Source of the DNA: Chrysomallon squamiferum
Taxonomy: Eukaryota > Mollusca > Gastropoda > Neomphalida > Peltospiridae
Length of the DNA stretch: 64,000 nt
Assembly (NCBI GenBank): GCA_012295275.1
Contig: CM022670.1
Span: 11,042,083-11,106,082, forward strand
Direction: 5' to 3'
A model generated the notes under the pieces. It had not been told where the DNA came from and made no database searches. It saw nothing but the letters and a program-made list of their open reading frames with translations. Of this stretch, positions 47,707-59,883 are shown piece after piece (position 1 is the first letter of the stretch; every line of letters begins with the position of its first letter). A program made the position numbers and the translations under genes.

Positions 47707-49342
47707 CCATCAAATATTATTTACATAAAACATCCTGGATAAAAATAAGAAACACTCATTTCATGTCAACAATAATGTGGGTAATTTCAAAACAAGAAAA
47801 AAAGTAACAGACTGAAATTTTTATTCAGAACTCAGTGACTTACATTATCCAGTGCAACAACACGTGGAAGAGATTCAAGTATGAGTTAAATCTGTAAAAA
47901 AAAAACAAAAAAAAACGACACTGTACTAAAGAAATCTTATTTGATCAAATCATTCTTGACATGAAAGGGCAGAGTGTTCTGGTGACATTTCAGCAGGTAT
48001 TCATTGCACACACACACACATACACACATACTATCGGAGAACATCACTAATTTAAATCTCATGAAGAACACATACTGAAAAAAAAAAAAAAAGATATTTA
48101 AAATGCACAACTGTATTTTATGTTTTTGTTTTTTTTGATATTATAAAAAAGTTATATTATTAGTAGACTGTTGGATGGGCCGGATGGTCACAAGCCAGTC
48201 CTAGATTGAAACCCTTTGATTAAGATCACAGACAGACAGCTCTGCAGTGTTAACTAGAGGAATAATAAAATGTTTTGCACAGACTTGGCTTGCTTGTTCC
48301 AACTGATGTAAATATATCGTCTTATTGTGATAAAACACGTAGCAACATGTACATACATCCATGTGTAATCTACTGCAGCGATGTTTTGCAGTCTTCATAG
48401 ATGAATATATTGTATTTTTTGTAATATTTTTCTGTCAATATGTTGTTTATTCTGCTTTAGAAATGAACTGAATTGTAGGTTTTGGTTATTTTAAAGTAAC
48501 CAATTGATGAACGAAAAGAGAAAAATTATTGTCAGCATTTTATTTAGTTATTTTACTTTTTACTGTTAAATATGTTTTTCTTGATATATAAAATACTAAT
48601 TGCCAGTGAAGAAGAAAATGAAAATTAGTAATAATATATATAAAAAATAATAATTAACATTATAATACGAGATCAATTCAAAATATTTTGTTTTCTGAAA
48701 TACTACCTACAAATGAACAATGGAAATTTTTGAAATATTTTACATAGAATGGTTTCCGATTGCTTCTTTTACAATTTATATTTTACACACTAAGCAAAAT
48801 TTCCTTAAATTAATTTTCATTTAAACAGTAAAGTCTCCAAAACAATAGCAATACTTTTTTTTATAAATTTAACAAGCTTTGGAACAAAAACAGATTTAAT
48901 TTTGTGAGCTGATATATCATTTTGTACATATAAAAATGTTCATACTTTTTTTCAGTAGTGTTTTGCATCATGTTATATATCTAGAAATCAGTGTGATATT
49001 TACTGTGTTGTGTTATGTTGTGTCTCATGTTCGTAATGTTGGGTCACTTAGATTACTTTCAGTTGTTACTGTTGGTAGAACTGTTTGAAAATAGCAATAG
49101 TAAAGATTCTATATATTATCCATCTCCTATCCCATGCAAAAAATAAAACAAAATTAAAAGTTATTATTATTATTATTTATTTTATAATTAGAGGATTGCA
49201 AAATTTATTCAATGGAGACTTAATAAAAAAAAAAAAAAATAAAAAAAAATAAAATAAAATACAAAATACAAAATACTACTACTACTATAATAATAATTTA
49301 ATGCAAAGCATACCTATTATCAGTCATTAATGCAAATTCACA

Positions 49343-49373
<31 letters not shown>

Positions 49374-49688
49374 TGCCCATTCCATACATGAACATACACA
49401 CACATACATAAACCCACACACACAAGCACACAGATACACACTTAAATTGCTGTTATATATATTAAAATATATTTGATATACTAGATAATTTAGTTTCATT
49501 AAAGAAAAAGAAAATGACACAATACTGTTTTAACACTTGAGAAATAAATTCTGCATATATCATTTAAGAAGAAACCCCTTAATAAGTGCTATCAACTACA
49601 CAGTAGTTTGTTACTTCAGTATTCACTGTTACAGTACTGTTAAAATGTATGTTAGTAGCATCTAAAACAAATTATCTTGCATTACTTA

Positions 49689-49722
<34 letters not shown>

Positions 49723-50079
49723 TAATAATAAAATATTACTGACGAACTTGAAAGGTAATTCTCAAGTTATACACTTTCAAAACTTATTAAAGTTGTTGAT
49801 TTAAATTTTTAAAAATTCTCACCAGAATAAATTACCTAATTTTTCAATTTATGATACGATATAAAAAATAGCGTTATTTAAAAAAAATTTTTTTTTTTAT
49901 AAAGCTAAATTATTTTTTATCTGCCTTTAAATCGGTTTATTTCTAAATAGTGTACATCATTTAAAACATGTAAATATGCAGTATGTTGTTCATGAACAAT
50001 AAATACATGAAAATTCTAATATACAGGATACACAGTTTGTTAATAAACTGAAGACTGTTATGTGTATCTGAATAGTGCT
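47305..50079 (+). other. 3'-UTR and downstream flank of the FREM1-like gene
   Basis: No coding sequence is seen. The first canonical AATAAA after the stop is at 48264-48269, with others at 49998-50003 and 50042-50047. I cannot tell which is used. Poly(T) at 47672-47699, (CA)n tracts at 49343-49440 and (AT)n at 49689-49714 lie here. Confidence 0.5.
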
Positions 50080-50490
50080 AAGTTTAACATGTTGTATCCG
50101 ACTATACTGCATAGTTAAACATGATGTATCCGACTATACTGCATAGTTTAACATGTTGTATCCGACTATACTGCATAGTTAAACATGATGTATCAGATTA
50201 TACTGCATAGTTTAACACATCAGACTATACTACATAGTTTAACATGTTGTATCAGACTATACTGCATAGTTTAACATGTTGTATCCGACTATACTGCATA
50301 GTTAAACATGATGTATCAGATTATACTGCATAGTTTAACACATCAGACTATACTGCATAGTTTAACATGATGTATCCGACTATACTGCATAGTTAAACAT
50401 GATGTATCAGATTATACTGCAAAGTTTAACATATCAGACTATACTGCATAGTTTAAACATGTTGTATCAGACTATAGAACATAGTTTATT
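50080..50490. repeat. 32-bp tandem minisatellite
   Basis: About 13 copies of a unit like GTATCCGACTATACTGCATA plus GTT(T/A)AACATG(T/A)T. Copies alternate between CCGAC and CAGA(T/C)T variants, and three shortened copies (TTTAACACATCAGAC or TTTAACATATCAGAC) recur in the same order, implying duplication of multi-unit blocks. Confidence 0.9.
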
Positions 50491-51241
50491 ATTTACGTTG
50501 TTACTGTGTTGGTTAACGTATTTAGTCACCATGTCTGGTTTTCTTCTTTTTTTTTTCTTTGTTCCATGTTAATTTCTGTGTACATTTGACATAAAATAAA
50601 ATATATAAACAATCTGTGTTTGTCTGCACATACATGCACAAGTTGAAACATAGAGATATGATATACACATATAAATGAGTAGTGTAAAAAAGAAAAAAGA
50701 AAAGTAAAATTCTTTATACTTACAAGGTTATTTGCTTTGTCAGACATTAGAAATATCAACATTTTTTTTTTTTTTTTTTTTAATTTAAGAAACAAATTTC
50801 ATTTTCTACATTTTCTTTCAAGATTATATTTTTAAAATCAAGAAAATGAGTATTAAAATATTTTGATACTGATCAATCCTTCCCATGCAGAATTAAAATA
50901 AAATTTCCTGCTGTCAGTATTTACCACAAAATTAAAAAAAAATAGAGTATAAAAATAAAATAAAATAAGAAAAAGTTATTCCAAAACTGTTTTCATTAAA
51001 TCCAAAACACACAAAATATTTACTTCCCTTCTTCCCAATAAAAAATACTGGCCATAAATCCATCAAATGTGTAAAAGCAGTTCAAGATTTTGTTCTGTTT
51101 AATGTCTATACGGTATTTTAAAAATAATATACTGCAAAATGACCGTTTTATTATGAAAGAAGCAGTGAAAAAGCTTTATAAATATTTTTTTTTAAATTGT
51201 TCTTTGCCATGCTTAAGCTTTATATTGAATTATATACCACC

Positions 51242-51279
<38 letters not shown>

Positions 51280-52605
51280 TACTTTAAGATATTTTGCATA
51301 AACGTAGACCCCTCCAACACCAATAAATGTGAGTGAAAGATTAACATCTTGAAAGATTAAAAACTCGATCTTCGCAATGAAAAAAAAAAAACAACTGCAT
51401 ACAACTTTAATGGCTGCTCACTGCAAGATTTTATTACTATTTTATATTTTACACTGAGAATTCACAAAGAAACAGTTTACAGTTTAATATTTCCAAATCG
51501 GTTCTCACACATTTCAAATTTATTCGCATGATTTATATTAATAATTTGCTTTTTTAAAAGAAAAAAAAAAAAAAAAAAAAAAAATATTTAAAATTTACTT
51601 ACGATTTGCATTGATAATTTGCATTGACGATTTGCATTGAACAGATGTTATATGTAAATACTGACGTTGTATAACGTGCATTTTCTCATTTGATTACATT
51701 TAAAAAAAAAAAAAAAATAATAAAGGTTTGTGCGCAATAAACTCTAGTGTTTATGTAGTCATCGCATTAAAGGAAAGTTTTCACAAAGTGGCAGTCCTCG
51801 CAAAGCTGTTACATACAACACGGCACTCGACAAATCATAACAACAGACGTGTTTTCATCTGGGTGTTCTCAAAGTAGATTGAATTACAAAGCACAGAGAA
51901 TGGCCATTAATTGCATACAAAAAAAATTTAAAAAATTATACTTCATGAAAAATACATTTAAACAGTGTTTCGTTTGCTACAAATTCTCTTTATAACGTGC
52001 GATGTGCAGGATATTGCATTTCAAGACATACAGTTCATGCTCATCATTATCAAAGTTCATTTTTTAAATTAATTTATTTTTATTAATTTTTATTTTTATT
52101 TTTTTTTAAGTCTGTTGGGCATGTAAAAAAATATTTGTCACTTTGTTGAGGTTGTGCCAAAAAAAAAAATCATCTCAACAAGTTACTTCTGAATGAAAAG
52201 AGGAAAATGTTAAAGAAAACAAATGTTCAAAACTGAAGAAAAAAAAAACACCTTTTATTTATAAATTTTACTTTTATAGGAGACCCAGAAACAGTCGTTA
52301 TAAATAAACAAATAAATAAATACATTAAGATTAAAGCAAATAAGTACTCTTTAAATAGCTGCACAAATTCAGTTTTCCTAAGCTAACAAATTCAACAGAA
52401 ATTTTATATTTGTTTCGTATTGACATTCATATGAACTAGGGCAGGTTTACGTAGGCCTGTTTCTGTATAGTTATCATACAACATAATTATGTGAAGGCAT
52501 GTGTGAAACAGGGCCTTAGCTTAGAGTTTCACAATCAAATCACACAACAGGAAAAAAAGAGAAGAGTCAGTAAGAGATAAATATTCATTAGCACGATTGT
52601 ATATA
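50491..52605. other. Non-coding AT-rich intergenic DNA
   Basis: Long poly(A) runs at 51244-51277 and 51561-51584, poly(T) at 50763-50780 and TTAATTTT-like repeats near 52060-52110. No gene is recognised on either strand. Confidence 0.6.
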
Positions 52606-52911
52606 CAGATACCGGACCAATTATCCGGCGTCCTGAAATCCGGAAAGACCAAAAACTGGAAGTTTTTTCCCGACGCTATTTTCATAATTCGTGCGCGCGG
52701 GTGTTGTCCTCACCAGACCGGAACTACTCTTTCAAGCCTCGTGGCGTTCATTCACTCGCCGCACTGTTTACGTGTCGAGTCGCCACAGTTGTCTATCGTC
52801 AATTTTTCTTTATGTTTTTAATTTCAAAATGTTTATGCCTAATAATTTACGTATCCAGAAATCCGGAATGCCTCAGGTCCCAAGGTGTCCGGATAATTGG
52901 TCCGGTACCTG
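52606..52911. mobile_element. 306-bp MITE with near-perfect terminal inverted repeats
   Basis: The left end CAGATACCGGACCAATTATC and the right end, reverse-complemented CAGGTACCGGACCAATTATC, share a perfect 19-bp TACCGGACCAATTATCCGG core. A second inverted motif, GAAATCCGGAA near 52636 versus its counterpart near 52858-52869, extends the pairing. TA precedes the left end, but the right flank is CA, which could be a mutated TA duplication. The CCGGATAATT-type terminus and the CAG start suggest a pogo/Tigger-type mariner relative. No transposase is encoded. Confidence 0.8.
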
Positions 52912-53207
52912 CATATTTTATTGACAAACTGGTATTTTTTTTTTTATTATTGCGTTTATGCATAATATCAGTGTAATTTATGGCCAATGAAAATGGTCAT
53001 AAACCTTCTGCTATATTCAGTTCTTCAACAAAATAAACAAATTTTAAAAAAAAGAAGGAAACGTCTCCTAAGTTAATGAACATGACACCACACCTAGAGC
53101 TGCTGAGTCCCAGTTTATCCCCAATATCGCTGAAACGAGTATCAAAAATAATTGTTCTGCTTGTTGTTTTAATAAAAGTTAAATTATTATAATCAAAAAT
53201 GTACTAA

Positions 53208-53265
<58 letters not shown>

Positions 53266-53573
53266 GGTGTATAATGTAGTTTAAAATCACACACATACAT
53301 ACACACACACACAAAAATACCCAGACAAATACCCAGACAAAACTAATACACAATTTGTCAGTACTTCAAAGGAAATTTTATGGAAAGGATCAAGATTTAA
53401 ATGTATATTTTAAAGAAGATTTGAAACTATACTGCAAATTAATTTCATAAAAGAAAACAGAATACAATTTTGCCGTTATCAAATTTTAGATTTAAAACGT
53501 ATTTTTAAATTTGCTTGTCGAGAAAGTTAGGAAGGGAGGTAAATCTTACAACCTTCAACTGCAACGTTCCTTC
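52912..53573. other. Non-coding intergenic DNA with (ATT)n
   Basis: Contains an (ATT)n run at 53206-53266. No gene is recognised. Confidence 0.6.
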
Positions 53574-53840
53574 TGATAGTTTCGGCAACCTTTTTCGAGA
53601 AGCGGGCCACATGACACGTGGCTCATCCTCAGGCGGGCCGCAATTACTAATTTAGTTTTTACGTAGAGTTTATTTCAAGAAATTTTTCATTTTCATTTAC
53701 TTCAGGAACTGTTATAATAAAAAAAAAATTACGTGCCTTTTAGTACATTAGTAGATACAAAATAGACTCATTTTATAAATTATGAATTAAAATTATTTTC
53801 CTTGTGAAATTAGGCGGACCACTCAGAATGCCCATGACTG
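53574..53840. mobile_element. Possible hAT-type non-autonomous element remnant
   Basis: The left part reads CGGCAACCTTTTTCGAGAAG followed by CGGGCCACATG. The right end, reverse-complemented, reads CAGTCATGGGCATTCTGAG followed by TGGTCCGCC. The paired motifs (GGCAACCTTTTT...GCGGGCC against GGGCATTCT...GGTCCGCC) resemble the ends of hAT/Charlie/Zaphod-like elements. A clean 8-bp target duplication is not visible, so the boundaries are approximate. Confidence 0.4.
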
Positions 53841-53989
53841 GTTTATATCATGGATACAGTACTCCCAAATTATCAGAAATGTACAGCCCTAGGGAATTAA
53901 ATATTTCTGTGAATAATATTTTCTATGAAACATGAAAGCAGTGAGAAATATATTTCGTATGCAGCGTATATAAATAATATTAATAATCG

Positions 53990-54130
53990 TTGATGGTCGT
54001 TGTCCTCTGCTCGAACCCACAGAGGGCAGGCACTTAGTCTAACTGGCATAAGTTTATGATTTTCAGGAGGCCTGCTCCTCCAGGAAGAAGTAAAGGAGGG
54101 GGTTACCCTTTGTTAAAGATTAATAATACT
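53990..54130 (-). repeat. Possible tRNA-derived SINE fragment
   Basis: On the minus strand a GGGTTCGAGCA box-B-like sequence lies about 30 nt after a weak box-A-like TGCCAGTTAGACT. The stretch is more GC-rich than its flanks. The spacing is short for a tRNA, so this is tentative. Confidence 0.25.
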
Positions 54131-54827
54131 ATAAAGAAGGATCCTTTAGCATAAAATATTAATATTTAAAAAAAGATTCATTAAAAAAAAAAAAAAAAAG
54201 ATAATGCAGATACAATATTTTAAAAACGAAACCAAATAACTGACACTAAGTTATATCTTAATTTATTATTGCATGCATCTTGTTGTTGTGACCGCACTAT
54301 TAAGATAATTTTCTTAATAGTTTTTTTATTTGTGTTTATTTGTTTTAAGTATAAATACATCTTATATACCATACTTACAAGCGTACGCCAGTTTATAAAT
54401 CGTTTTACAAAAATACTTAATTAGCATTTTGAAATATGTCCTACATTTTATCATCTGATCAGGCCCGTTTTCAGCTTTGCATGGGCTTTCGTCTATCATA
54501 CATAATCAAATTCGCTGGGATATGCATACATTTTTTTTTCAGAAAAGCAATTCACACAAGCAACATTTTATTTAGATATTGTCGTTTGTTTTCTCTGAAT
54601 TTGCAGTCAGTAAAATAGCTCGTTGTTCTCATTTCTGCGTACAAGCAGTCTTCTTACAAATAACTTGTTTGCCACGCCCTCTTTTAAAACTTTTGGCAGT
54701 TACATTTATTCATAATGAATAATTTACACAAACTCATTGGTTTATTTTAAGAAATACAGTTACCACTTCCACCGTGCAATTCATTACATAGACTTGTCCG
54801 ATTTTTAGGCTTGCTTAACTTGCAACT

Positions 54828-54906
54828 ATAACAACAACAACAACAACAACAACACACATACATACATACATACATACATACATACATACATACATACATA
54901 CATACA

Positions 54907-54967
<61 letters not shown>
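54828..54967. repeat. (CAA)n(CATA)n(TA)n compound microsatellite
   Basis: Short CAA units, then about 19 CATA units, then about 16 TA units without interruption. The repeated MYVC and IYIY frames are artefacts. Confidence 0.95.
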
Positions 54968-54970
<3 letters not shown>

Positions 54971-55756
54971 AATTCCACCATTAAATTTCTTTAATAAAAG
55001 AAAACAAAACATCAGATGTCAGTTTAATTATTTCAAAGTGACTGTCTGGCATTCGATATTTTGTTCCAAGCAGCAATGAAACCGGTGATTTACAGCACAA
55101 ATGCCTGTGTCAGGTGTTCCACCAGCCGCGGCTTCTCTCTCACTTTAAACATTGTTTTTCTGGCGTCAAATATTCCACGAGTTTCTGCAGAACTTCCTCT
55201 GTCTTTGTTTACAACTTTACTAGGCCGTTCAAAACTAGCTAGCAACGTATCCAAAACGTTTTTCTTTTTATATTTGTCGGTATCTTTAAATTCGGTAAAA
55301 GAAATTTAGTCTGTAAACGGAGTTAGTTTTAGTTACAAGAACGTCAAAGTTGGTGGAAAATCTTGTTTTGTTTCTTCCAGCCGTTCATTGGTCTTACCCA
55401 GTTTCCGCAAACTGACCATGTATGGAAGCTGCTGATAACTTTGCCGATTAGAATCAGGCTTATGCAGCGCTGGAGAACCGTGGACAACTCTTAAGTGATG
55501 CATGCGCTTGGATAATTTCTCTGTAGCCCGTATTCCTAGTATGCGTTTGACTGGGTGAGTTAAGATTTCTTATTATCAGTCCTCTATATTTTTTTTTTTT
55601 TTTCAATTCAATTTGTTTTTGAGTTCGACTGTTTCAGCGATATAAAGTCATTCAGATAGAGACGTATAGAAAGTAGTTGATGTTATTTTTGACAGTTCAA
55701 AAAAAAAAAAAAAAAAAAAAAATAAGACTTTTAAAAAATACACACAATTAACCAAA
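54968..55756 (+). other. Upstream region and candidate 5'-UTR of the second gene
   Basis: A strong donor-like sequence, CTGG/GTGAGT, begins at 55555, and a T-rich tract plus TTTCAG acceptor ends at 55637. An 83-base 5'-UTR intron (55555-55637) followed by an exon running into the ATG at 55757 is therefore possible. The short frame at 55061-55309 is not recognisable. A poly(A) run lies at 55700-55721. Confidence 0.3.
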
Positions 55757-56057
55757 ATGGAAACTGCAAAAAGCAGCGAAGAGCAGCAGCATGTTTTTGA
55801 AAACGCGGAACCCCTCGTGGAGAAAAGTTCCCCGTCCGTAGAGGTGATCAAACCGATTGACGAAGAAGAGATTAACGGTGGTTTAGAGCCGCAAGAACCG
55901 GTCGAACCAGTTCCTGGTTCAGAAGATCAGCCGCTGTCGTCGGTCGCGAAACGGGACGAAGAATGCGTGGACATGCCGCCAGAGTTCGAAGAAGAAAATA
56001 ATGAACGGATTAAAGAATCCTCGACGCCAAAGAGGAAACTAACACGGATGGAGAAAA
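55757..56057 (+). CDS. Second gene, coding exon 1
   Basis: The ATG at 55757 has A at -3 and G at +4, a strong start context. The exon runs 100 codons plus one base to the donor AAAA/GTAAGA, phase 1. The GC-rich coding sequence contrasts with the poly(A)-rich upstream flank. Confidence 0.6.
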
Positions 56058-57742
56058 GTAAGAGTGTGCACTTGCATGTTTGCCAGATTGTGTTTTGTCA
56101 CTGCTTAACTTAGTATGGTAATAATAAACACTGTAAAGGTTAATATGGTATTATTAAATACTGTAAAGATTGATATGATAATATTAAATAATGTAAAGAC
56201 TGAATGGTAATATTAAATACTGTAAAGACTGAATGGTAATATTAAATACTGTAAAGATTGATATGGTTATATTAAATACTGTAAAGATTGATATGGTAAT
56301 ATTAAACACTGTAAAGATTGATATGGTAATATTAAACACTGTAAAGATTGATATGGTAATATTAAACACTGTAAAGATTGATACGGTAATATTAAACTCT
56401 GTTTCAGGAAAAGATCCAATAAATATTGATTAAAATATTAAAGAAATATGTAATTAATAACTACTTTTATGTCCGTGCTTTCATAAATACAGCCTAATTA
56501 GTTCTGAATACAGTCGATAGTGATATCACTTTAAATTTTTTTTTTTTTTTTTTTATTGTATTCAGTATTTTATAAATCTGATATTACATGCACTTTATTA
56601 TTATTATTTTCACAATTATTATCGTCATACCGTCATCATTTTCATCATTATTAATATATTATTATTATGTTATTATTTTTATTACTATTATTATTATGAT
56701 TATTATTATTATAATTATTATTGTTGTTATTATTATTATCATCATCATTATTATTATTATTATCACTTTTATCATCATCATCATCTTTATTATTATTTTT
56801 ATTTTTATTATTGTTATTGTTATATTCATCATCATCATCATCATCATTATTATCATTATTCTTCCTCACGGTATGAAAGAAGTTGAAATATTTAGACAAG
56901 TGTTAAAGGTATGAGGCTGATATTTAAGGAATTCGCAATCTGTCAGGTGAAGTAAGTGATGGCAGGTGTGTGGACGGATGTATGTATTAAAATAACCTCC
57001 CAGATCTACCTGTGCAGAACTTAATTTACCTTCTGTAATTAGTTCTCCCTTTTATCTTTATCTTATATTCCTGCTAAAAAAAAAAACACTATTGTATATT
57101 TGTTATAGATATACATACCTACTTATACGAGCAGACACACACACACACACACACACAAACACATCTCATATATATATGTGTGTGAGTGTGCTAACTGAGA
57201 AATATATAAAAATAATCTAATATCAATGTCAGGTTATGTAACTATGAAATTTTAATCTGCAATACATTTTTGTTTGTTTCTACTGTTTGAATATTTATTA
57301 TCAATTACACTGAACCATTTTTTTTAAGAAGCTTAAATACTGAAGAATATATATAACTGCCATACTCCTCACTAAAACAGGAGTGAAGAAAAAAAAAAAA
57401 AAAAAACAACAACGTTAAACGCTTGCAGTTTTAGAATAAATATTAACCTTACTTCATCGGTTTTGCATTTACATGCAGTCTAAATCGTTCTATTTATTTA
57501 TTTGTTCTTTTAGTTGCATCACGTCTGCCTAACCTTCCATTTCTTAGCGCCATGCGCTCTGGATCGTACATTGTAAACGAGCCACAAGGAACTGACAACG
57601 GCATAGTGTCAGGCGCGGAGCAAGATGTACTGGTAACCAAGATGGAAGAGGAACACAGCGAACAGCCGCTACAGCAAAGTCCGCCACCGCAGTCGCCACA
57701 ACCGAAGGTGAAGACCACGGAGAAAATGCATTCTGTTTATCG
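55757..57742 (+). CDS. Unrecognised acidic low-complexity protein, 5' part (partial)
   Basis: Two exons join in frame (phase 1) to give at least 176 residues, and the frame stays open to a phase-2 donor. The first about 95 residues are very acidic (repeated E/D with EEQQ, DEEEI, PQEPVEPVPG and FEEENNE), then KRKLTRMEK, a less charged SRLPNLPFLSAMRSGSY segment and an E/Q/P-rich region with QQSPPPQSPQP, ending HSVYR. No signal peptide, membrane segment or known domain is visible; it looks intrinsically disordered, as in a scaffold or cytoskeletal regulator, but I do not recognise the family. Its GC and CpG content stand out from the AT-rich surroundings, supporting a real gene. Confidence 0.6.
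56113..56408. repeat. 30-bp tandem minisatellite in the second gene's first coding intron
   Basis: About ten copies of TATGGTAATATTAAA(C/T)ACTG followed by TAAAGATTGA, beginning about 55 bases after the donor at 56058. The third-to-fifth copies are more diverged and some are 29 bp, while the last full copies are identical. The array ends at CTCTGTTTCAG, which itself looks like a splice acceptor. Confidence 0.92.
56409..57513 (+). other. Remainder of the second gene's first coding intron
   Basis: A long ATT/ATC-rich tract occupies 56598-56862, poly(T) lies at 56538-56554, (AC)n at 57134-57160 and poly(A) near 57387-57406. A T-rich stretch ending TTCTTTTAG precedes the next exon. Confidence 0.7.
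56598..56862. repeat. Long imperfect (ATT)n/(ATC)n tract
   Basis: About 265 bases of ATT, ATC and GTT triplets. The poly-Ile, poly-Asn/Asp and poly-Met frames are artefacts. Confidence 0.95.
57514..57742 (+). CDS. Second gene, coding exon 2
   Basis: The acceptor TTCTTTTAG/T and donor TATCG/GTAAGA (a strong site) bound 229 bases. Joined to the previous exon the frame reads MEK-IASRLPNLPFLS and continues to HSVY with two bases of the next codon. There is no stop. The sequence is GC-rich with several CpG. Confidence 0.62.
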
Positions 57743-59326
57743 GTAAGATTACATATAGGATAATTAGTTGTAACTTGTGAAACCGATAACGCGTTGGCTA
57801 ATTAGTTTAACTTGGAGATAGATAATCAAATGGACCAGGAAATATCCAGATGGGGTCATGCATTATTAGTTACTCTTTGTTGATTGATCTGATTAACATT
57901 GTTACTAACCGGAACACGGTTTCTTGTTAGAATAATCTTATGAATGTTTTTAAGATGTTATAATTTTATTTAAACTTGTAAGGACTATGTGCCAGTTCGG
58001 GAGATGCATGTTCACAAATATAAACAAATACATAAACAAAATATTATACACAAAAGAGAAAGATTTCTAATGCTGTGCAGTAAAAACCAGTCTGTCTGTT
58101 AGAAATTTGGTAAACACAGCAATCCCCAGAGAAAGGGGATAACACGTTGTTGGAATGTGCCATACTAATTAGAAATCTCTCCGCTCCGACTCAGTATTTT
58201 GTTCAAATTAGCGTAATTGCGTTTTAGAATTTTTTGTAAAATGAAAATATTATAAAAGTATATAACTAGTAAATAAATAAACAAACAAACAAACAAATAA
58301 ATAAATAAATAAACAAACAAAATAAAATAAAATTTTAAAAAGTACACACTTTAATGCAGCTCAAGATAAATTAGTTTCCCAGGAATAGCAATAATTATTA
58401 ACATATTTGCGTCCAAATTTAATTTACGATTTTAAGAAAACGTTATACTGGTTGCTTAATATTTGACAGACAGTAATCTGAGTGCAGTACTTGGGTGCCA
58501 GGAGGTGAAATTGATACCACACTACCGTTTCGTTCTAAATCCAACTGCCTTTCTTTTCTTTTACTTTCCAAATGTTTTTGTGATAAGACAGATATGTATT
58601 AATGTTTATAGTGCGGTTTTAAGGACCATTTTGTTGTGTATAACTACAAAAGTTTTTGTTATAAGATAGATATATATTAATTGTTTATAGAGTATTTTTA
58701 TAAGGACTGTTTTTAATTACTACTAAAACAGAGAATCGTAAAAGTTTATATTAATGCTAAATGCAGGAAAAAGTAGGATATATTTATGAAAAACAATATA
58801 TATATATATATTGCATAGTTTGTATTTTGAGGACACAGTGTTTAAACTTTTAAATATTGTTTATACATAATGAAGTTAAATGGCAGCTCTGACAAGTATA
58901 ACTTCGTTCCTGGTCAGCTGGTTTCATTCTTACGTTATTTCGCAGAAGTTAAATTTGTTTCACGATTTCATCGTTTAACACTAACTTGTGGATGTTATAT
59001 GAAATAAGGTGCAGGCCAAATAACAGTTAAAACAGTAACAACTGACAAAAATGTAAAAATGTTTGTAAACAGACTTGTTTATTTTTGTTCTTGTTGCTGT
59101 TATTGTTGGTGTTGGGAGAAAGTGAGATTTGGTATGTAAAAAAAAAAGATGACACAGGCAGTTTGATCTAAATTACATTCTAACTATTATAATGGACATC
59201 ATGGGAAATTAATTTAGAAAATGTTACAGGACTGAAACATCTCAGTGGTCTCAACCCACTTTTTAAATGAATCTGTTATGAACGGCAGTTTTGATATTTA
59301 ATCTATTTACATTTTGCTCTTGACAT

Positions 59327-59359
<33 letters not shown>

Positions 59360-59850
59360 CGCCATTTGGTTCCAGAACTATATGAAATGAAGTATTATCA
59401 GTTTTACTTAATCAGTTTTATATTTATGAATGTAAGTTATCAAAGGCCAACCTTTGAAATATGAAAGACTATCTTGTTTCTGTACAAAAATCAAAGAAGA
59501 ACATGTTATTAGACAGATATCAAAGGCCGATGTAAAGGGACATTCATTTAATCTGACAGTTGTATGGTTTCCAGATAATTTTCAAGTCTCAGAGACGATC
59601 AGTATTTTAGAGTCTGGATAATTTATGTTCGAATGTAATTAACGTTTGGTACTCATCATTAGCTGTTACTTGTAACAGAATATTCTACTTACGTTAACTT
59701 AGTTCTAAATTATTACTAATTCTTCAAAGGTCTTGATTTGCGAAAAAAAAAAATAATAATAATATTTAAGAACAATTACGACATTAAAGAGATAATTTTT
59801 CAGCTTTAAACGCTTCTATTTAAAACATAATATTTCTAACAATCATAAAA

Positions 59851-59883
<33 letters not shown>

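Noticed and set aside
56588-56914. Isoleucine-rich membrane-like protein
   Set aside because: It is the long ATT/ATC tract in the second gene's intron.
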